From the NCBI GenBank assembly GCA_011390365.1, contig JAABSM010000037.1, forward strand, positions 1-35,924: a DNA stretch of 35,924 nt, given 5' to 3'. The translations under genes and the position numbers were made by a program. Origin of the DNA: Gammaproteobacteria bacterium (GTDB lineage: Bacteria > Pseudomonadota > Gammaproteobacteria > Chromatiales > Chromatiaceae). Within the stretch, counting starts at the first letter, position 1. Each line of letters opens with the position of its first letter. Positions 16,467 through 24,456 of the stretch are shown here, piece by piece. Under the pieces are notes generated by a model that had not been told where the DNA came from, did not search any database, and was given only the letters and a program-made list of their open reading frames with translations.

Positions 16467-16850
16467 TTAACCCTCACCCCGGCCCTCTTCCGAGGGGAGA
16501 GGGGGTTTTTGCCAGGGGGTGTGGACGGTCAAGATCTGGTAGGCCCGGGCGAGGGCTTGTTCCACTTCGCCGAGGCCGAAGGCGCGGCTGAGTCTGGGGC
16601 CTTCGCGGCCATCGAAGTAGCAGATGAGGGTGGGGACGGCGAAGACCAGGTATTCGCCAGAGGCCTGGGGGAGTTGGGCGAGGTCGATGTAGCCGGCCTG
16701 AACGCGGGGGAAGCGTTCGGCGAGGAGGGCCTCTACCCGGGGCTTGAGGGCCTGGCATACGCCGCAGTCGGGGCCGCTGAAGTAGAGGACCGAGATGGGG
16801 CTTTGCTGGACCAGGTCGTGTGCCTGGCTGAGGTTTTCCAAGGCGTTCAT
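16467..16850 (-). CDS. Small thioredoxin-family protein
   Basis: A 127-residue cytoplasmic thioredoxin fold with VLYFSGPDCGVCQALKPR, where C29 and C32 form a CGVC active site in place of the classical CGPC. The cis-proline segment is FAVPTLICYFDGRE. It begins MNALENLSQ at ATG 16850; a GTG at 16868 in frame is an alternative. The last dozen residues (PPLPSEEGRGEG) are encoded by a dispersed CCCTCACCCC-type palindromic repeat, so the native C-terminus was probably replaced by repeat insertion. Family members are described as thiol-reducing proteins; the partner is unknown. Confidence 0.83.
   Translation of the reverse strand: MNALENLSQAHDLVQQSPISVLYFSGPDCGVCQALKPRVEALLAERFPRVQAGYIDLAQLPQASGEYLVFAVPTLICYFDGREGPRLSRAFGLGEVEQALARAYQILTVHTPWQKPPLPSEEGRGEG
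16471..16507. repeat. CCCTCACCCCGGCCCTC palindromic repeat
   Basis: CCCTCACCCCGGCCCTCTTC followed by a CGAGGGGAGAGGGGG arm and then TTTTT. This common proteobacterial intergenic repeat supplies the last codons of the thioredoxin gene on the minus strand. The stem plus T-run on the plus strand could also stop plus-strand transcripts. Confidence 0.65.
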
Positions 16851-16987
16851 GTGATGGTTCGTTACCACTCAGGGCTGTGGGAGGCGACCCGCGAGGGCGC
16901 CTGCCGGCGCCTTTGCGGGTAATGCTTGGGGACCGTGCCTATTTGTCCTTTTCTTTCTTGACGGTCAGGGCGATTGCCGGAGTCGCC

Positions 16988-18226
16988 TCAGCGTCCATGC
17001 CTGCCGCCTGGGCGACCGCCCATGGGCGGTCCGGGCATCATACTTGGCCGGGCTGGGAAAGTGGGGTTGGGGAAGTCCCGCTCCGGGAAGGCGGGGCGCA
17101 TTTCCATGGTCGGGCGTTGCGGTGGCGGGGCTTGTCTGGGATCCATTCCGTCCGCTCGCGCCGCTTCGCCGGGCGGGGCGTTGAAGCCGGGGGCGGGCGG
17201 CGCGGGACGGGGTTTGTCGGGGACGCCCTGCTCCAGGCGTTGCACGGGTGTCGCCTCCCGCATCCGGTACAGACCCGGCTGATCTTCGGTGTGCAGCCGT
17301 ATGACCTGTCTGCCGGGGGGCCGCGGATTGGGGGCCAGGCCTTGCCGCCTGAACTGGTCGGGGTATCCTTCGATCAATAGCGTTCTCATGCGGCCGTCAA
17401 AGGGTAGTGCCGGGCGCGGAATCAGGGCGTCGGCGAGCATTCGTTCGCCGTCGAAGCGTCCCGTCACCACCAGTTCCCGGCCCTCTTCCGGCGGGCCCCG
17501 TCGGTCCGCGCCGGTCACCTGGATGTTGCCGATGACGATGCCGTGGTCCTTGCCGGCGCGGGCGGGGCCGGCGAGCAGGTCGACATCACGTCGATCCGGC
17601 TCAATACGGGTGGCCACCAGCCGCTCGCCATCCCACAGCCCGCTGACCATGATTCGGCTGCCGATTTCAAGCGAGGTCGTTTCGGCGATCTTCGCTCCCT
17701 CCAGGGATATCCGCTGAGCGCCTACTCGCAGTTCGTCGCCGGCGGGGTGTTGCGCGCTCACCGCGCCGATCAGCGCATGGCGCTGGGTAATCCGGCGGGC
17801 CAGATAGCGTCCCTCGGCGGCATTGGCCTCCACTTCCACCACGTGGCCGACGGCGAGCTGACCGACATCGCCCCGTTCGCCGAGGAGATTGTCGACGGGC
17901 AGATCTTGCGGGTAGTCGACATGCACGCCGTTGACGACGATGCTGCCGAAGCCGGTGATGACGCCGATGATACCGGTGCCGCCGATGCCGCCCTGATCGG
18001 GATAGGCGGCGATGAGGCCGGTGCCGCCGATGCCCCCTTCATCGGGATGGGGGGCGAAGCCGGTGCCGCCGATGCCGCCCTGATCCCGCTCTTCGGTCGA
18101 TTCGACGTGCCCGGTACCACCGATCCCGCCCTCGTCAGGCCACTGGAAGGCAAGGGTCGGGGCGCACAGGGCGACGGCGATCAGCATGATCGCCAGCGCA
18201 CGGGCGGCGAGGGCGCGGCGGCTCAT
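16988..18226 (-). CDS. Secreted DUF5666 protein with four GGIGGTG repeats
   Basis: A 412-residue exported protein. A signal peptide ends around TLA-FQW (residue 26). Four near-identical GGIGGTG repeats follow at residues 33-39, 50-56, 64-70 and 79-85, each after a D-E or D-Q pair. Then come several beta-rich DUF5666-like modules (for example GFGSIVVNGVHVDY, VEVEANAAEGRYLARRI, GSRIMVSGLWDGERLVATRI). The last 110 residues are Pro-, Arg- and Met-rich and probably disordered. The start overlaps the upstream DUF6502 stop by 4 bp. The function is unknown. DUF5666 modules resemble small OB-like beta-barrels; the glycine repeats may mediate assembly at the surface. This is inference. Confidence 0.85.
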   Translation of the reverse strand: MSRRALAARALAIMLIAVALCAPTLAFQWPDEGGIGGTGHVESTEERDQGGIGGTGFAPHPDEGGIGGTGLIAAYPDQGGIGGTGIIGVITGFGSIVVNGVHVDYPQDLPVDNLLGERGDVGQLAVGHVVEVEANAAEGRYLARRITQRHALIGAVSAQHPAGDELRVGAQRISLEGAKIAETTSLEIGSRIMVSGLWDGERLVATRIEPDRRDVDLLAGPARAGKDHGIVIGNIQVTGADRRGPPEEGRELVVTGRFDGERMLADALIPRPALPFDGRMRTLLIEGYPDQFRRQGLAPNPRPPGRQVIRLHTEDQPGLYRMREATPVQRLEQGVPDKPRPAPPAPGFNAPPGEAARADGMDPRQAPPPQRPTMEMRPAFPERDFPNPTFPARPSMMPGPPMGGRPGGRHGR

Positions 18227-19065
18227 GGTTTGTCGTCCCTTGGCGTCGCTTGCTGGTCGTCGACGGCGTAGAGATAGGCGCCGAAGGCGAAGCGGTAATT
18301 GGCGTCGTCGCGGCCCTTGTCGCGGCGCTGGCGCTCCAGGATCGCCTTGTTGAGCTCTTGCAGGGCGGCCATCGCCTGCCTTCGCGCCAGCGCCTCCAGC
18401 TCCTCCACCGACTCCCGACTCAGGCCGGGATAGTAGACCGAGCGTTCCAGCCAGGGTTTGCCCTCACCCAGCAGATTTTCGCCGGCGGCGGCGATGTGGT
18501 CGTGGAGGTTGCGACCGAAGTAGAAGGCCATGTCCTCCAGCTCCTCGCTGGGCACGAAGGCGTCGGCGCAGAGGCGAATCCTTGTTTCGCCATCATCGCC
18601 CACGATCTTCTCCACCAGTCTCTGACGCAGCCATTCGTCGAGCAGGGTGCGGGGGCGCACATCCTTGCTGACGGATTCCACCAGCCGATCGAAGCCCTCG
18701 CCATCCAGCGCCAGCGGTCGACCCTGGTCATCCAGATAGTCGGCGTCGCCGCTCCACAGCCCGATCACCCGCGCGCTCAGAGAGACCCGGCGCGGCGGCC
18801 CTTCCGCCTCTTGCGGTGCTTCCCGCAGCCGTTTCACATCCTTGCGATGGACGCCGGTAAGGAGACTGAGGCGGCTGTCGGTCATGCGCCGACCCGATTC
18901 GAGCCGAAAATACCTGGCCGCGGTCTCCAGGTAGACCCCCTTGAGCAGCTCCGCGAAGAGGGGAAAACCGATGTCATGGGCGATCAATACCCTTACCAGC
19001 GGGCGCAGCAGGCGGCGCAACGCGGCGATCAGGGGTTTCGGTTGTGAGACTTTCGCTTCGGACAT
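18223..19065 (-). CDS. DUF6502 family protein
   Basis: A 280-residue protein matching the DUF6502 pattern: IAALRRLLRPLVRVLIAHDI, FPLFAELLKGVYLETAARYF, then RLSLLTGVHRKDVKRLRE, which looks like a winged-helix DNA-binding segment. The start is MSEAKVSQPK. The C-terminus is helical and charged. The stop overlaps the DUF5666 start by 4 bp, so the two are translationally coupled. The family is of unknown function, but the helix-turn-helix-like part and the palindromes immediately upstream make it a candidate autoregulator. No signal peptide or membrane segment is seen. Confidence 0.82.
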   Translation of the reverse strand: MSEAKVSQPKPLIAALRRLLRPLVRVLIAHDIGFPLFAELLKGVYLETAARYFRLESGRRMTDSRLSLLTGVHRKDVKRLREAPQEAEGPPRRVSLSARVIGLWSGDADYLDDQGRPLALDGEGFDRLVESVSKDVRPRTLLDEWLRQRLVEKIVGDDGETRIRLCADAFVPSEELEDMAFYFGRNLHDHIAAAGENLLGEGKPWLERSVYYPGLSRESVEELEALARRQAMAALQELNKAILERQRRDKGRDDANYRFAFGAYLYAVDDQQATPRDDKP

Positions 19066-19130
19066 GATGGCGTTTCCGGGTGACTGGCCCCTTTGAATGG
19101 GACCTGCTTCAAGTATAGAGGCGAAGTTAG

Positions 19131-19207
19131 TGGGAAACAATCCCATTTGCGCTTGACGCGGGCAAATTTCCCACCTATCATTCCACTCGAAGGCGGGAAA
19201 ACTTCCC
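19131..19207. promoter_or_regulatory. Three GGGAA/TTCCC-type palindromes between divergent genes
   Basis: TGGGAAACAATCCCA (19131-19145), GGGCAAATTTCCCA (19160-19173) and GGGAAAACTTCCC (19195-19207) share GGG...CCC arms separated by A/T-rich cores. They lie in the 209-bp intergenic region between the divergent DUF6502 and EF-hand genes. The spacing is about 30-35 bp centre to centre, roughly three helical turns. This is the arrangement of operators for a dimeric regulator that could control both genes. Confidence 0.55.
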
Positions 19208-19274
19208 ACTTTTTGGGCGTCGCGTCCTTCGCATGGACCGCGCCAATTTTATCCGAAGGAAAATGGAGGCAACC

Positions 19275-19889
19275 ATGAAAAACATTCTTTTGATCGCGGC
19301 GATCTGCGCCGCAACCGCCGTCAATGTGCAGGCCGTTCAGGGTTCGGGCCAAGGTCCGGGCCAGGGAATGGTGGGAGAGGAGAGCGCCAGACTGGCGTTG
19401 CTCGACAGCGACGGTGACGGCATCATTACCCGCGAGGAGATGGAGACCGCCCGCCAGACCGAATTCGAAGCGGCGGACACGGACGGCGACGGTTATCTGG
19501 GCGCCGCTGAGCTGGCCGCGATGCAGGAGGCGCAGCGCGCCGATCGGCTCTCCACGCTGTTCGACTTGATCGACGCCGATGACGACCTGGTGATCAGTCT
19601 GGAAGAGATGGTCTCCGCCAGCCCCAGTGGTGACGAGGCGGTCATCGGCGTTCAGTTCGATGCCTTCGCTGGCGACGACGGTGTGATGGACGAAGGGGAG
19701 TTCGCCTACATGCACAGTCCAGAGGCCCAGGCCACCCGCCGATTCATCGCCATGGACAGCGATGGCGACGGCTACATCTCCAGCGATGAATACGGCGCGC
19801 CGGTCGCCGGATCGCGCGGGGGAAACGGCGGCCCTGGACAGAGACCCCAGCAGGGCGGCGGGCCCCAGTTCCCGGGGCCGCGTCGCTGA
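19275..19889 (+). CDS. Secreted EF-hand calcium-binding protein
   Basis: A 204-residue exported protein with a signal peptide (residues 1-20, ending VQA-VQG) and four EF-hand loops: DSDGDGIITREE (44-55), DTDGDGYLGAAE (68-79), DADDDLVISLEE (100-111) and DSDGDGYISSDE (161-172). A degenerate fifth lies at 129-142. Loop acidic residues are kept in loops 1, 2 and 4, so Ca2+ binding is likely. The C-terminus is Gly/Gln/Pro-rich. ATG 19275 has a strong GGAGG site. It faces the DUF6502-DUF5666 operon across shared palindromes, suggesting co-regulation. The partner and role are unknown. Confidence 0.9.
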   Translation: MKNILLIAAICAATAVNVQAVQGSGQGPGQGMVGEESARLALLDSDGDGIITREEMETARQTEFEAADTDGDGYLGAAELAAMQEAQRADRLSTLFDLIDADDDLVISLEEMVSASPSGDEAVIGVQFDAFAGDDGVMDEGEFAYMHSPEAQATRRFIAMDSDGDGYISSDEYGAPVAGSRGGNGGPGQRPQQGGGPQFPGPRR

Positions 19890-20198
19890 TTCACGAGGCC
19901 ATCGATAAACCTCGGGTCGTCTATTTCTGACGACTCCCATCCCTGTCGTTATACTACATAGCGGCGGGGATTTTTTTGTCCACAAGCAATGAGATTTGAG
20001 CCAGCCTGCACGGAGCTTTCCGGCCCAAGTTTCGCCTCGCCCGCGGCATGCGGCAAAGGGTTGACCGAGAGGTCAAAGCGCCCGACATGCGGTTCAAGGA
20101 CGTATCGCCGTCATCCCCGCGGGAGCGTCGTTCCTCCAGGGCGACGGGAACAAAGGGCAACACGGTTGGCGGTTACCGAAAAAGAGGAGACGACGGCC
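19890..20198. other. Gap after the EF-hand gene
   Basis: About 310 bp with no convincing gene. A GTCGTC/GACGAC small stem is near 19917-19935, and a T-run follows at 19971-19977 after GGCGGGGA, which may mark transcript ends. Open frames here lack domains. Confidence 0.4.
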
Positions 20199-20226
20199 TT
20201 ACAACTCCCCTTGTGCCTGCTATGCT
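20199..20226 (+). promoter_or_regulatory. Possible sigma-70 promoter of the TPR-like gene
   Basis: TTACAA (20199-20204) and TATGCT (20221-20226) with a 16-bp spacer, 37 bp before the start codon. Both boxes match the consensus only partly, so this is a suggestion. Confidence 0.35.
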
Positions 20227-20262
20227 TTGGGGTGGGAATTTAAGCTTGAGGGCGATAACACA

Positions 20263-21102
20263 ATGAAACCTTGCAAGACCCTTGTTGGCCTGTTGGCGGC
20301 CTGGCTGTTGACGACCATCGCCTGGGCGGCGACCCCGCCGGAGCTGATCGGCGAAGCCAGGGCAGCCTATCAGGCGGCGGAGTACCGGGATGCGCTGGAT
20401 CGATTGCGGGATCTGTTCACCGCCCCGGCGACGCCGGCCCAGCTCGCCGAGGGCTGGGGCGTGGCGGCGCTGGCCTACTATCGGCTGGGCGACGCGGAAG
20501 CGGCGCGGGCGGCATACTCACGGGCGCAGTCGGCGGATCCCCGTTTCCGCTTTCTGGCGCTGGAGCAGCCGCGCGAGGTGATCGCCTTTTTCGAGGGCGA
20601 TGCGGGAGCAAGCCCCGCGCTATCCGCCACGCAGTCCCAAACGCCCCCGCCGCCATCCGCGGCCGCTTGGCTTGCCATTGAAAACCATGACCCCCCGGAC
20701 GACGCCACCGTCAACCAGAAGGCCCGGGATGCCAGAGAGAGGGGGCTGGGGATGGTGGATGTCGGCGAGTACGGTCAGGCGATTCCGCTGCTGGAATATT
20801 ATCTGGAGGCGTCGCCTGGCGATGCCGAAGCGCAGCGGGCGCTGGCCATGGCCCGGCGGATGATGGCGTCGCGGCAGGCGACGCCGGCAAGGGATACGGA
20901 TGACGATCCCGGTCAGGTGTTCGATGTCAGTCGGGACACCCGCAAGGCCTACCAGGAGTACATCGCCGCCTACAATCACCTGACGGATCTGATGTCTCAG
21001 GGCAAGGGGGATACCGAGGCGGCGAAGCGCGCCCATGAGGCCTATGTGGCGACCAAGCAGCGTTACGAAGAGTCGTTAAAGGGCGAGAATCCGGTGAAAT
21101 AG
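20263..21102 (+). CDS. Secreted TPR-like protein
   Basis: A 279-residue exported protein. The signal peptide is residues 1-22 (LLAAWLLTTIAWA-ATP). The N-terminal half has paired helices of tetratricopeptide type (AYQAAEYRDALDRLRDLF; AYYRLGDAEAARAAYSRAQS with DPRFRFL), a Pro-rich linker, and a second helical repeat (GMVDVGEYGQAIPLLEYYLE, followed by DAEAQRALAMARRM). The C-terminus is charged and helical. Such proteins are often periplasmic scaffolds. It follows the EF-hand gene by 373 bp on the same strand. Whether it works with the DUF5666/EF-hand locus is unknown. Confidence 0.78.
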   Translation: MKPCKTLVGLLAAWLLTTIAWAATPPELIGEARAAYQAAEYRDALDRLRDLFTAPATPAQLAEGWGVAALAYYRLGDAEAARAAYSRAQSADPRFRFLALEQPREVIAFFEGDAGASPALSATQSQTPPPPSAAAWLAIENHDPPDDATVNQKARDARERGLGMVDVGEYGQAIPLLEYYLEASPGDAEAQRALAMARRMMASRQATPARDTDDDPGQVFDVSRDTRKAYQEYIAAYNHLTDLMSQGKGDTEAAKRAHEAYVATKQRYEESLKGENPVK

Positions 21103-21270
21103 GGCGAAGGCTTAAAAAAATCTAATGCTTTCGCCGGGAATGATAAAAAAGGGCTTGATTCCCGAGCCGATCGGTTACATATTGGTCCATTCGGGCCGAC
21201 GAGTCGACCAGCGTCTGGCCGGCCCCGCTACCTCTAATCAAACCGAACAATCCATAACGGAGAGTACCTG

Positions 21271-21771
21271 ATGGCCGACATTACCCTCAAAGGAAACGCC
21301 TGTCACACCAACGGCGAGCTGCCCGCGGTAGGTTCCACCGCTCCCGCCTTTACCCTCACCACCGCCGAACTGGCGGATGTGGGTCTCGACGCCTACGCCG
21401 GCAAGAAGAAGCTGCTCAACATCGTGCCCAGCCTCGATACCCCGGTGTGCGCCACCTCCACCCAGAAGTTCAACGCCGCGATGGCCGACAAGGGTGACGC
21501 GGTCGCGCTGGTGATCTCCGCCGACCTGCCCTTCGCCCAGGGCCGTTTCTGCGGTGCGGAAGGGATCGAGAACGTGGTCACCCTCTCGACCATGCGCTCC
21601 AGGCAGTTCGCCGAGGATTACGGCATGCTGATCACCGACGGTCCGCTGGCCGGCCTGTGCGGTCGCGCCGTGGTGGTGCTGGACGCCGACAATAAGGTGG
21701 TCTACACCCAGCTGGTACCTGAGATCACCGAAGAGCCGGATTACGACGCCGCCATGGCCGCGTTGGGCTGA
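21271..21771 (+). CDS. tpx: Thiol peroxidase Tpx
   Basis: A 166-residue 2-Cys peroxiredoxin of the Tpx class, which reduces hydroperoxides using thioredoxin. The peroxidatic cysteine C60 is in [15 protein letters not shown] and the resolving cysteine C94 in [11 protein letters not shown], matching E. coli Tpx positions 61 and 95 within one residue. The length equals the family norm. It begins ATG 21271 after a CGGAGAG site. The gap upstream (21103-21270) may carry its promoter, but no good match was seen. No OxyR-like site was identified. It appears to be a single gene. Confidence 0.96.
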   Translation: MADITLKGNACHTNGELPAVGSTAPAFTLTTAELADVGLDAYAGKKKLLNIVPSLDTPVCATSTQKFNAAMADKGDAVALVISADLPFAQGRFCGAEGIENVVTLSTMRSRQFAEDYGMLITDGPLAGLCGRAVVVLDADNKVVYTQLVPEITEEPDYDAAMAALG

Positions 21772-21821
21772 TCCCGCGAATGCCGGGCGCCCCGCGGGCG
21801 GCCCGGTATTCGCCTCGACCG

Positions 21822-22376
21822 ATGAGCGAAGAGGAGAGCGCCCCCCCTGTCGATCCCGATCGCGACCCCCGTCGCGACGCGCTCGGATCGCTCTGGCCCT
21901 CCCCCGAATACGATGAATATATTCGACGCCTGAAACAGGCCATTGGCCGCCCCGTCTATCTGGCCGAGATCGACATCGGCGAAACCCAGACCTCGGCCCG
22001 CCTCAGCGACCGCCCGCTCGAACTGCTCGCTGTCGCCCCCTTTCCCCGTCCCGATCCCCGCAAGCGCCTCTACCCCCACATGATCCTGCTGGAAGACGGT
22101 CGCGGCATCAACCTGGGACGTATCGCCCGCATCAGCACCACCACCCCGTTCGACCCGCCGCCGCAAGACGTCCTGTTCGTCGAGGCGCAACTGAAGGAGC
22201 GGGAACTGTTCGCCGAACAACGCTTCTCCCGGGAGCGCATGGCGCGCACCTCCAGGATCCTGCTCGGCGGCATCCTGGCGAAACGACATGAGGTGTTGCC
22301 GCTGATCGAAGAGGCCGCGAGAGAGGAGCGGCTGAGCGCGCCGATGGCGATGGATGGCGACCGATCCCAGGAGTGA
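21822..22376 (+). CDS. Hypothetical protein
   Basis: A 184-residue soluble protein without a signal peptide or recognised domain. After an acidic, Pro-rich start it reads YDEYIRRLKQAIGRPVYLAE, a MILLEDGRGINLGRIARIS segment with beta-rich character, then a helical end with ERELFAEQRFSRERMARTSR. It lies 50 bp after tpx on the same strand and could share its transcript. No clear ribosome site precedes ATG 21822; an in-frame ATG at 21780 is an alternative. The function is unknown. Confidence 0.6.
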   Translation: MSEEESAPPVDPDRDPRRDALGSLWPSPEYDEYIRRLKQAIGRPVYLAEIDIGETQTSARLSDRPLELLAVAPFPRPDPRKRLYPHMILLEDGRGINLGRIARISTTTPFDPPPQDVLFVEAQLKERELFAEQRFSRERMARTSRILLGGILAKRHEVLPLIEEAAREERLSAPMAMDGDRSQE

Positions 22377-22526
22377 CAAACGCAGTTTGTCACTGGCCTG
22401 GTTTTACATTCACCAATTGAACCTGAATGCTTCCCAGCCAGAATCGGGCGTGTTTTTTGCTTTGCGCAAGGGTTCGCGGATCGAACTGTCACCTTTGCTA
22501 CACCCCATTCAAATCAAGGAACCGTC

Positions 22527-22958
22527 ATGGCCGGCACCCGCGTCATCTTTTACCACAAGCACCACACCAGCGCTCGCACCCGCTTTCTGTTGATGAGGCA
22601 TGGCGGAGTATGCGCCCCGGACCCGCTTCCCACCCTCTCCCAGATCATCGAGAAGGAGGTCGGCGCGGCGGACGATCGCGACAAGGTCGCCCTCCATCCG
22701 GCGGCGCCGATTCGCGCGGTGGAACAGGGGCTGGGCCTCGGCAGCGGCGACGTAGAGGCGCAAGGCTCGTTTCGGGTCAAGGTCGACGCCCCCGGCGGCG
22801 AGATTCAGGTCTTCCTCGCCCGCTTCACCGCCATCGATCCCCCCTTCGACCTCGCCGAACGGATCGACGGACGCTTCATCGACCTCACCCAGGCGCGCAG
22901 CCTCACCCCCACCGAACTGGAGATGCTCCGCTGCGCCTACGAATACATCCTTGGCTGA
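22527..22958 (+). CDS. Hypothetical protein
   Basis: A 143-residue soluble protein beginning MAGTRVIFYHKHHTSARTRF at ATG 22527, with AAGGA placed correctly before it. It ends QARSLTPTELEMLRCAYEYI. It has alternating hydrophobic segments but no motif I recognise. The good ribosome site and balanced composition favour a real gene. A truncated SDR gene starts just after it, so its downstream neighbourhood has been rearranged. Confidence 0.65.
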   Translation: MAGTRVIFYHKHHTSARTRFLLMRHGGVCAPDPLPTLSQIIEKEVGAADDRDKVALHPAAPIRAVEQGLGLGSGDVEAQGSFRVKVDAPGGEIQVFLARFTAIDPPFDLAERIDGRFIDLTQARSLTPTELEMLRCAYEYILG

Positions 22959-22984
22959 GAAGTGAGCAATAGGACCTCTCCGCT

Positions 22985-23275
22985 GGGAGGGGCGGCCCCC
23001 TGCTGCGCGCCCTCACCGCCCGCGGCCACCAGGTCACCGCCTGCCTACGCAACCCGGGCAAGCTCCCCGAGGCCCGGGCCATCCCCTGCGAGATGCGCCA
23101 GGATCTCACCGAAGAGGCGTGGCTCCCCCGTCTGCAAGGGATCGACCTGGTAATCAACGCCGTCGGCATCATCCGCGAACAGGGCGATCAGCGCTTCGAC
23201 TCCCTCCACCGCGACGCCCCCATCGCCCTGTTTCGTGCCGCGCAACGGGCCGGGGTCAAGAAGATCATCCAGATC
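22985..23275 (+). pseudogene. Internal fragment of an NAD(P)-binding SDR (NDUFA9/NmrA-like) gene
   Basis: One frame reads LLRALTARGHQVTACLRNPG, then GIDLVINAVGIIREQGDQRF and APIALFRAAQRAGVKKIIQI. This is the middle of an extended SDR of the kind annotated as NAD-dependent epimerase/complex I NDUFA9 subunit family. The family's N-terminal TGxxGxxG nucleotide loop is missing upstream, and the match stops abruptly at about 23275. No start codon precedes the fragment. Both ends are lost, so it is a remnant left by deletion or insertion. Confidence 0.8.
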
Positions 23276-23594
23276 GGGATTGTTTTGTTGATGGTGTTCA
23301 AAAGGATTCCGGGGTTGGAAGGGCTTTTGTAGTGTTCCCTCCGCTTGGTAATGTATGTCCTGCAAGCTCCGCTTGCCCATGCTCGGATCACACAACAAGC
23401 AGCGCTTGCCCTGCATGACTTTTCACCCCGCATCCAGGCGTTGAAAGACCCGCCAGAAAGTTCAATATGCTAAGGGATGATCCAGGGTTGCCGGGGTCCG
23501 ATACGTTATTGAGCTGTTTTGAAACCTCCCGCAACCCGAAACCGGATATTTTCCAGCGCTGGCCAAGGCCGGCCCGAAACCAAGGAACCAGACC
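23276..23594. other. Unrecognised insert-like stretch
   Basis: About 320 bp beginning exactly where SDR homology ends. It contains a GCAAGC-TCC-GCTTGC palindrome (23362-23376) and no convincing gene. It has lower GC than its surroundings around 23280-23350. It may be a decayed mobile element. Confidence 0.4.
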
Positions 23595-23897
23595 ATGAAA
23601 CAGACCTTTGAAGTACTCAATGTGAAGTGTGGCGGTTGCGCCAATACCCTGAAGAAGTCGCTGCAGGAGTCGTTCGGCGAGGTGGAGGTGAACCTGGAGA
23701 CGGAGCCGCGGACGATCACCCTGGATGTGGCGGAAGACCGCATGGAGGAGTTGCGGGGGAAGCTGGTCTCCCTCGGCTATCCGATGGCGGATGAGGATCT
23801 CAACTCCATCGCGCGCTTCGGGGCGACGGCGAAGTCTTTCGTCTCTTGCGCCGTCGGCAGGATGGACAAGGGGGGCGGTGGGGCTGGAGATCGTTAG
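23595..23897 (+). CDS. Heavy-metal-associated (HMA) domain protein
   Basis: A 100-residue cytoplasmic protein with a ferredoxin-like HMA fold (about residues 1-68). The metal site C12-G-G-C15 is in VLNVKCGGCANTLKKSL, a CxxC as in copper chaperones. A C-terminal tail ending AKSFVSCAVGRM carries an extra cysteine (C84) and extends beyond the usual 65-70 residues; I recall similar tails in other sulfur-oxidiser homologues, but this is not checked. A ribosome site (AAGGAACC) precedes ATG 23595. No copper ATPase is next to it. Confidence 0.85.
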   Translation: MKQTFEVLNVKCGGCANTLKKSLQESFGEVEVNLETEPRTITLDVAEDRMEELRGKLVSLGYPMADEDLNSIARFGATAKSFVSCAVGRMDKGGGGAGDR

Positions 23898-24098
23898 CAT
23901 CCGCCGCCCACCCGTTTCCGGGGTATTGCCATTCGATTGCACCACCCCATTTCTTCGTGGAAATGTCCGCCCGAACCAATGTCCCGCCACCGCTTGGGGG
24001 TCTGGACTTCAATCCGCCATGGCGCACTCTTTGTTGTCCTGACTCAAGCGCGGTTGCGGCAGTAGCGCGGTACGCCGCGCGCTCGGCGGTTCTGGCGT

Positions 24099-24368
24099 TC
24101 ACTCCCCCTCGCCGAACTTGTCGTTCACCAGTTCCTCGATGCGTTTTACCACCTCCTCCTCGTCGGGGCCTTCGGCGGTGAGGGTGAGGGTGGCGCCCTT
24201 GGCGGCGGCGAGCATCATCACGCCCATGATGCTCTTGCCGTTGACGGTGCGGCCGTTGCGGGCGAGTTTGACGTCGCTCTGAAAGTCGCCGGCGCAGGTG
24301 ACGAATTTGGCGGCGGCGCGGGCATGGAGGCCCAGTTTGTTGATGATGTGAAGCTCTTTTTCGATCAT
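24099..24368 (-). CDS. HPr-family phosphocarrier protein
   Basis: An 89-residue HPr/NPr protein. The phosphorylated histidine is H15 in NKLGLHARAAAKF, and S46 (NGKSIMGVMML), the HPr kinase target in other bacteria, is also present. It accepts phosphate from enzyme I and passes it to EIIA proteins. It is the last gene of the rapZ-EIIA-HPr operon, 88 bp after EIIA. Whether it acts in sugar or nitrogen-type PTS signalling is not clear from sequence. No PTS sugar permease is in the window, so a regulatory role is likely. Confidence 0.93.
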   Translation of the reverse strand: MIEKELHIINKLGLHARAAAKFVTCAGDFQSDVKLARNGRTVNGKSIMGVMMLAAAKGATLTLTAEGPDEEEVVKRIEELVNDKFGEGE

Positions 24369-24456
24369 TGTCGCTATCCCCTGCTATCGCCCGCTTTCCC
24401 TTGTTGCAACCTTTTGCCTGTTTTCCGCTTGGGGGCGATGCTGTTGTTTTATATTG

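Noticed and set aside
16471-16507. Possible CRISPR or phage attachment repeat
   Set aside because: Single copy in the window and it matches a common CCCTCACCCC palindromic repeat; no spacers.
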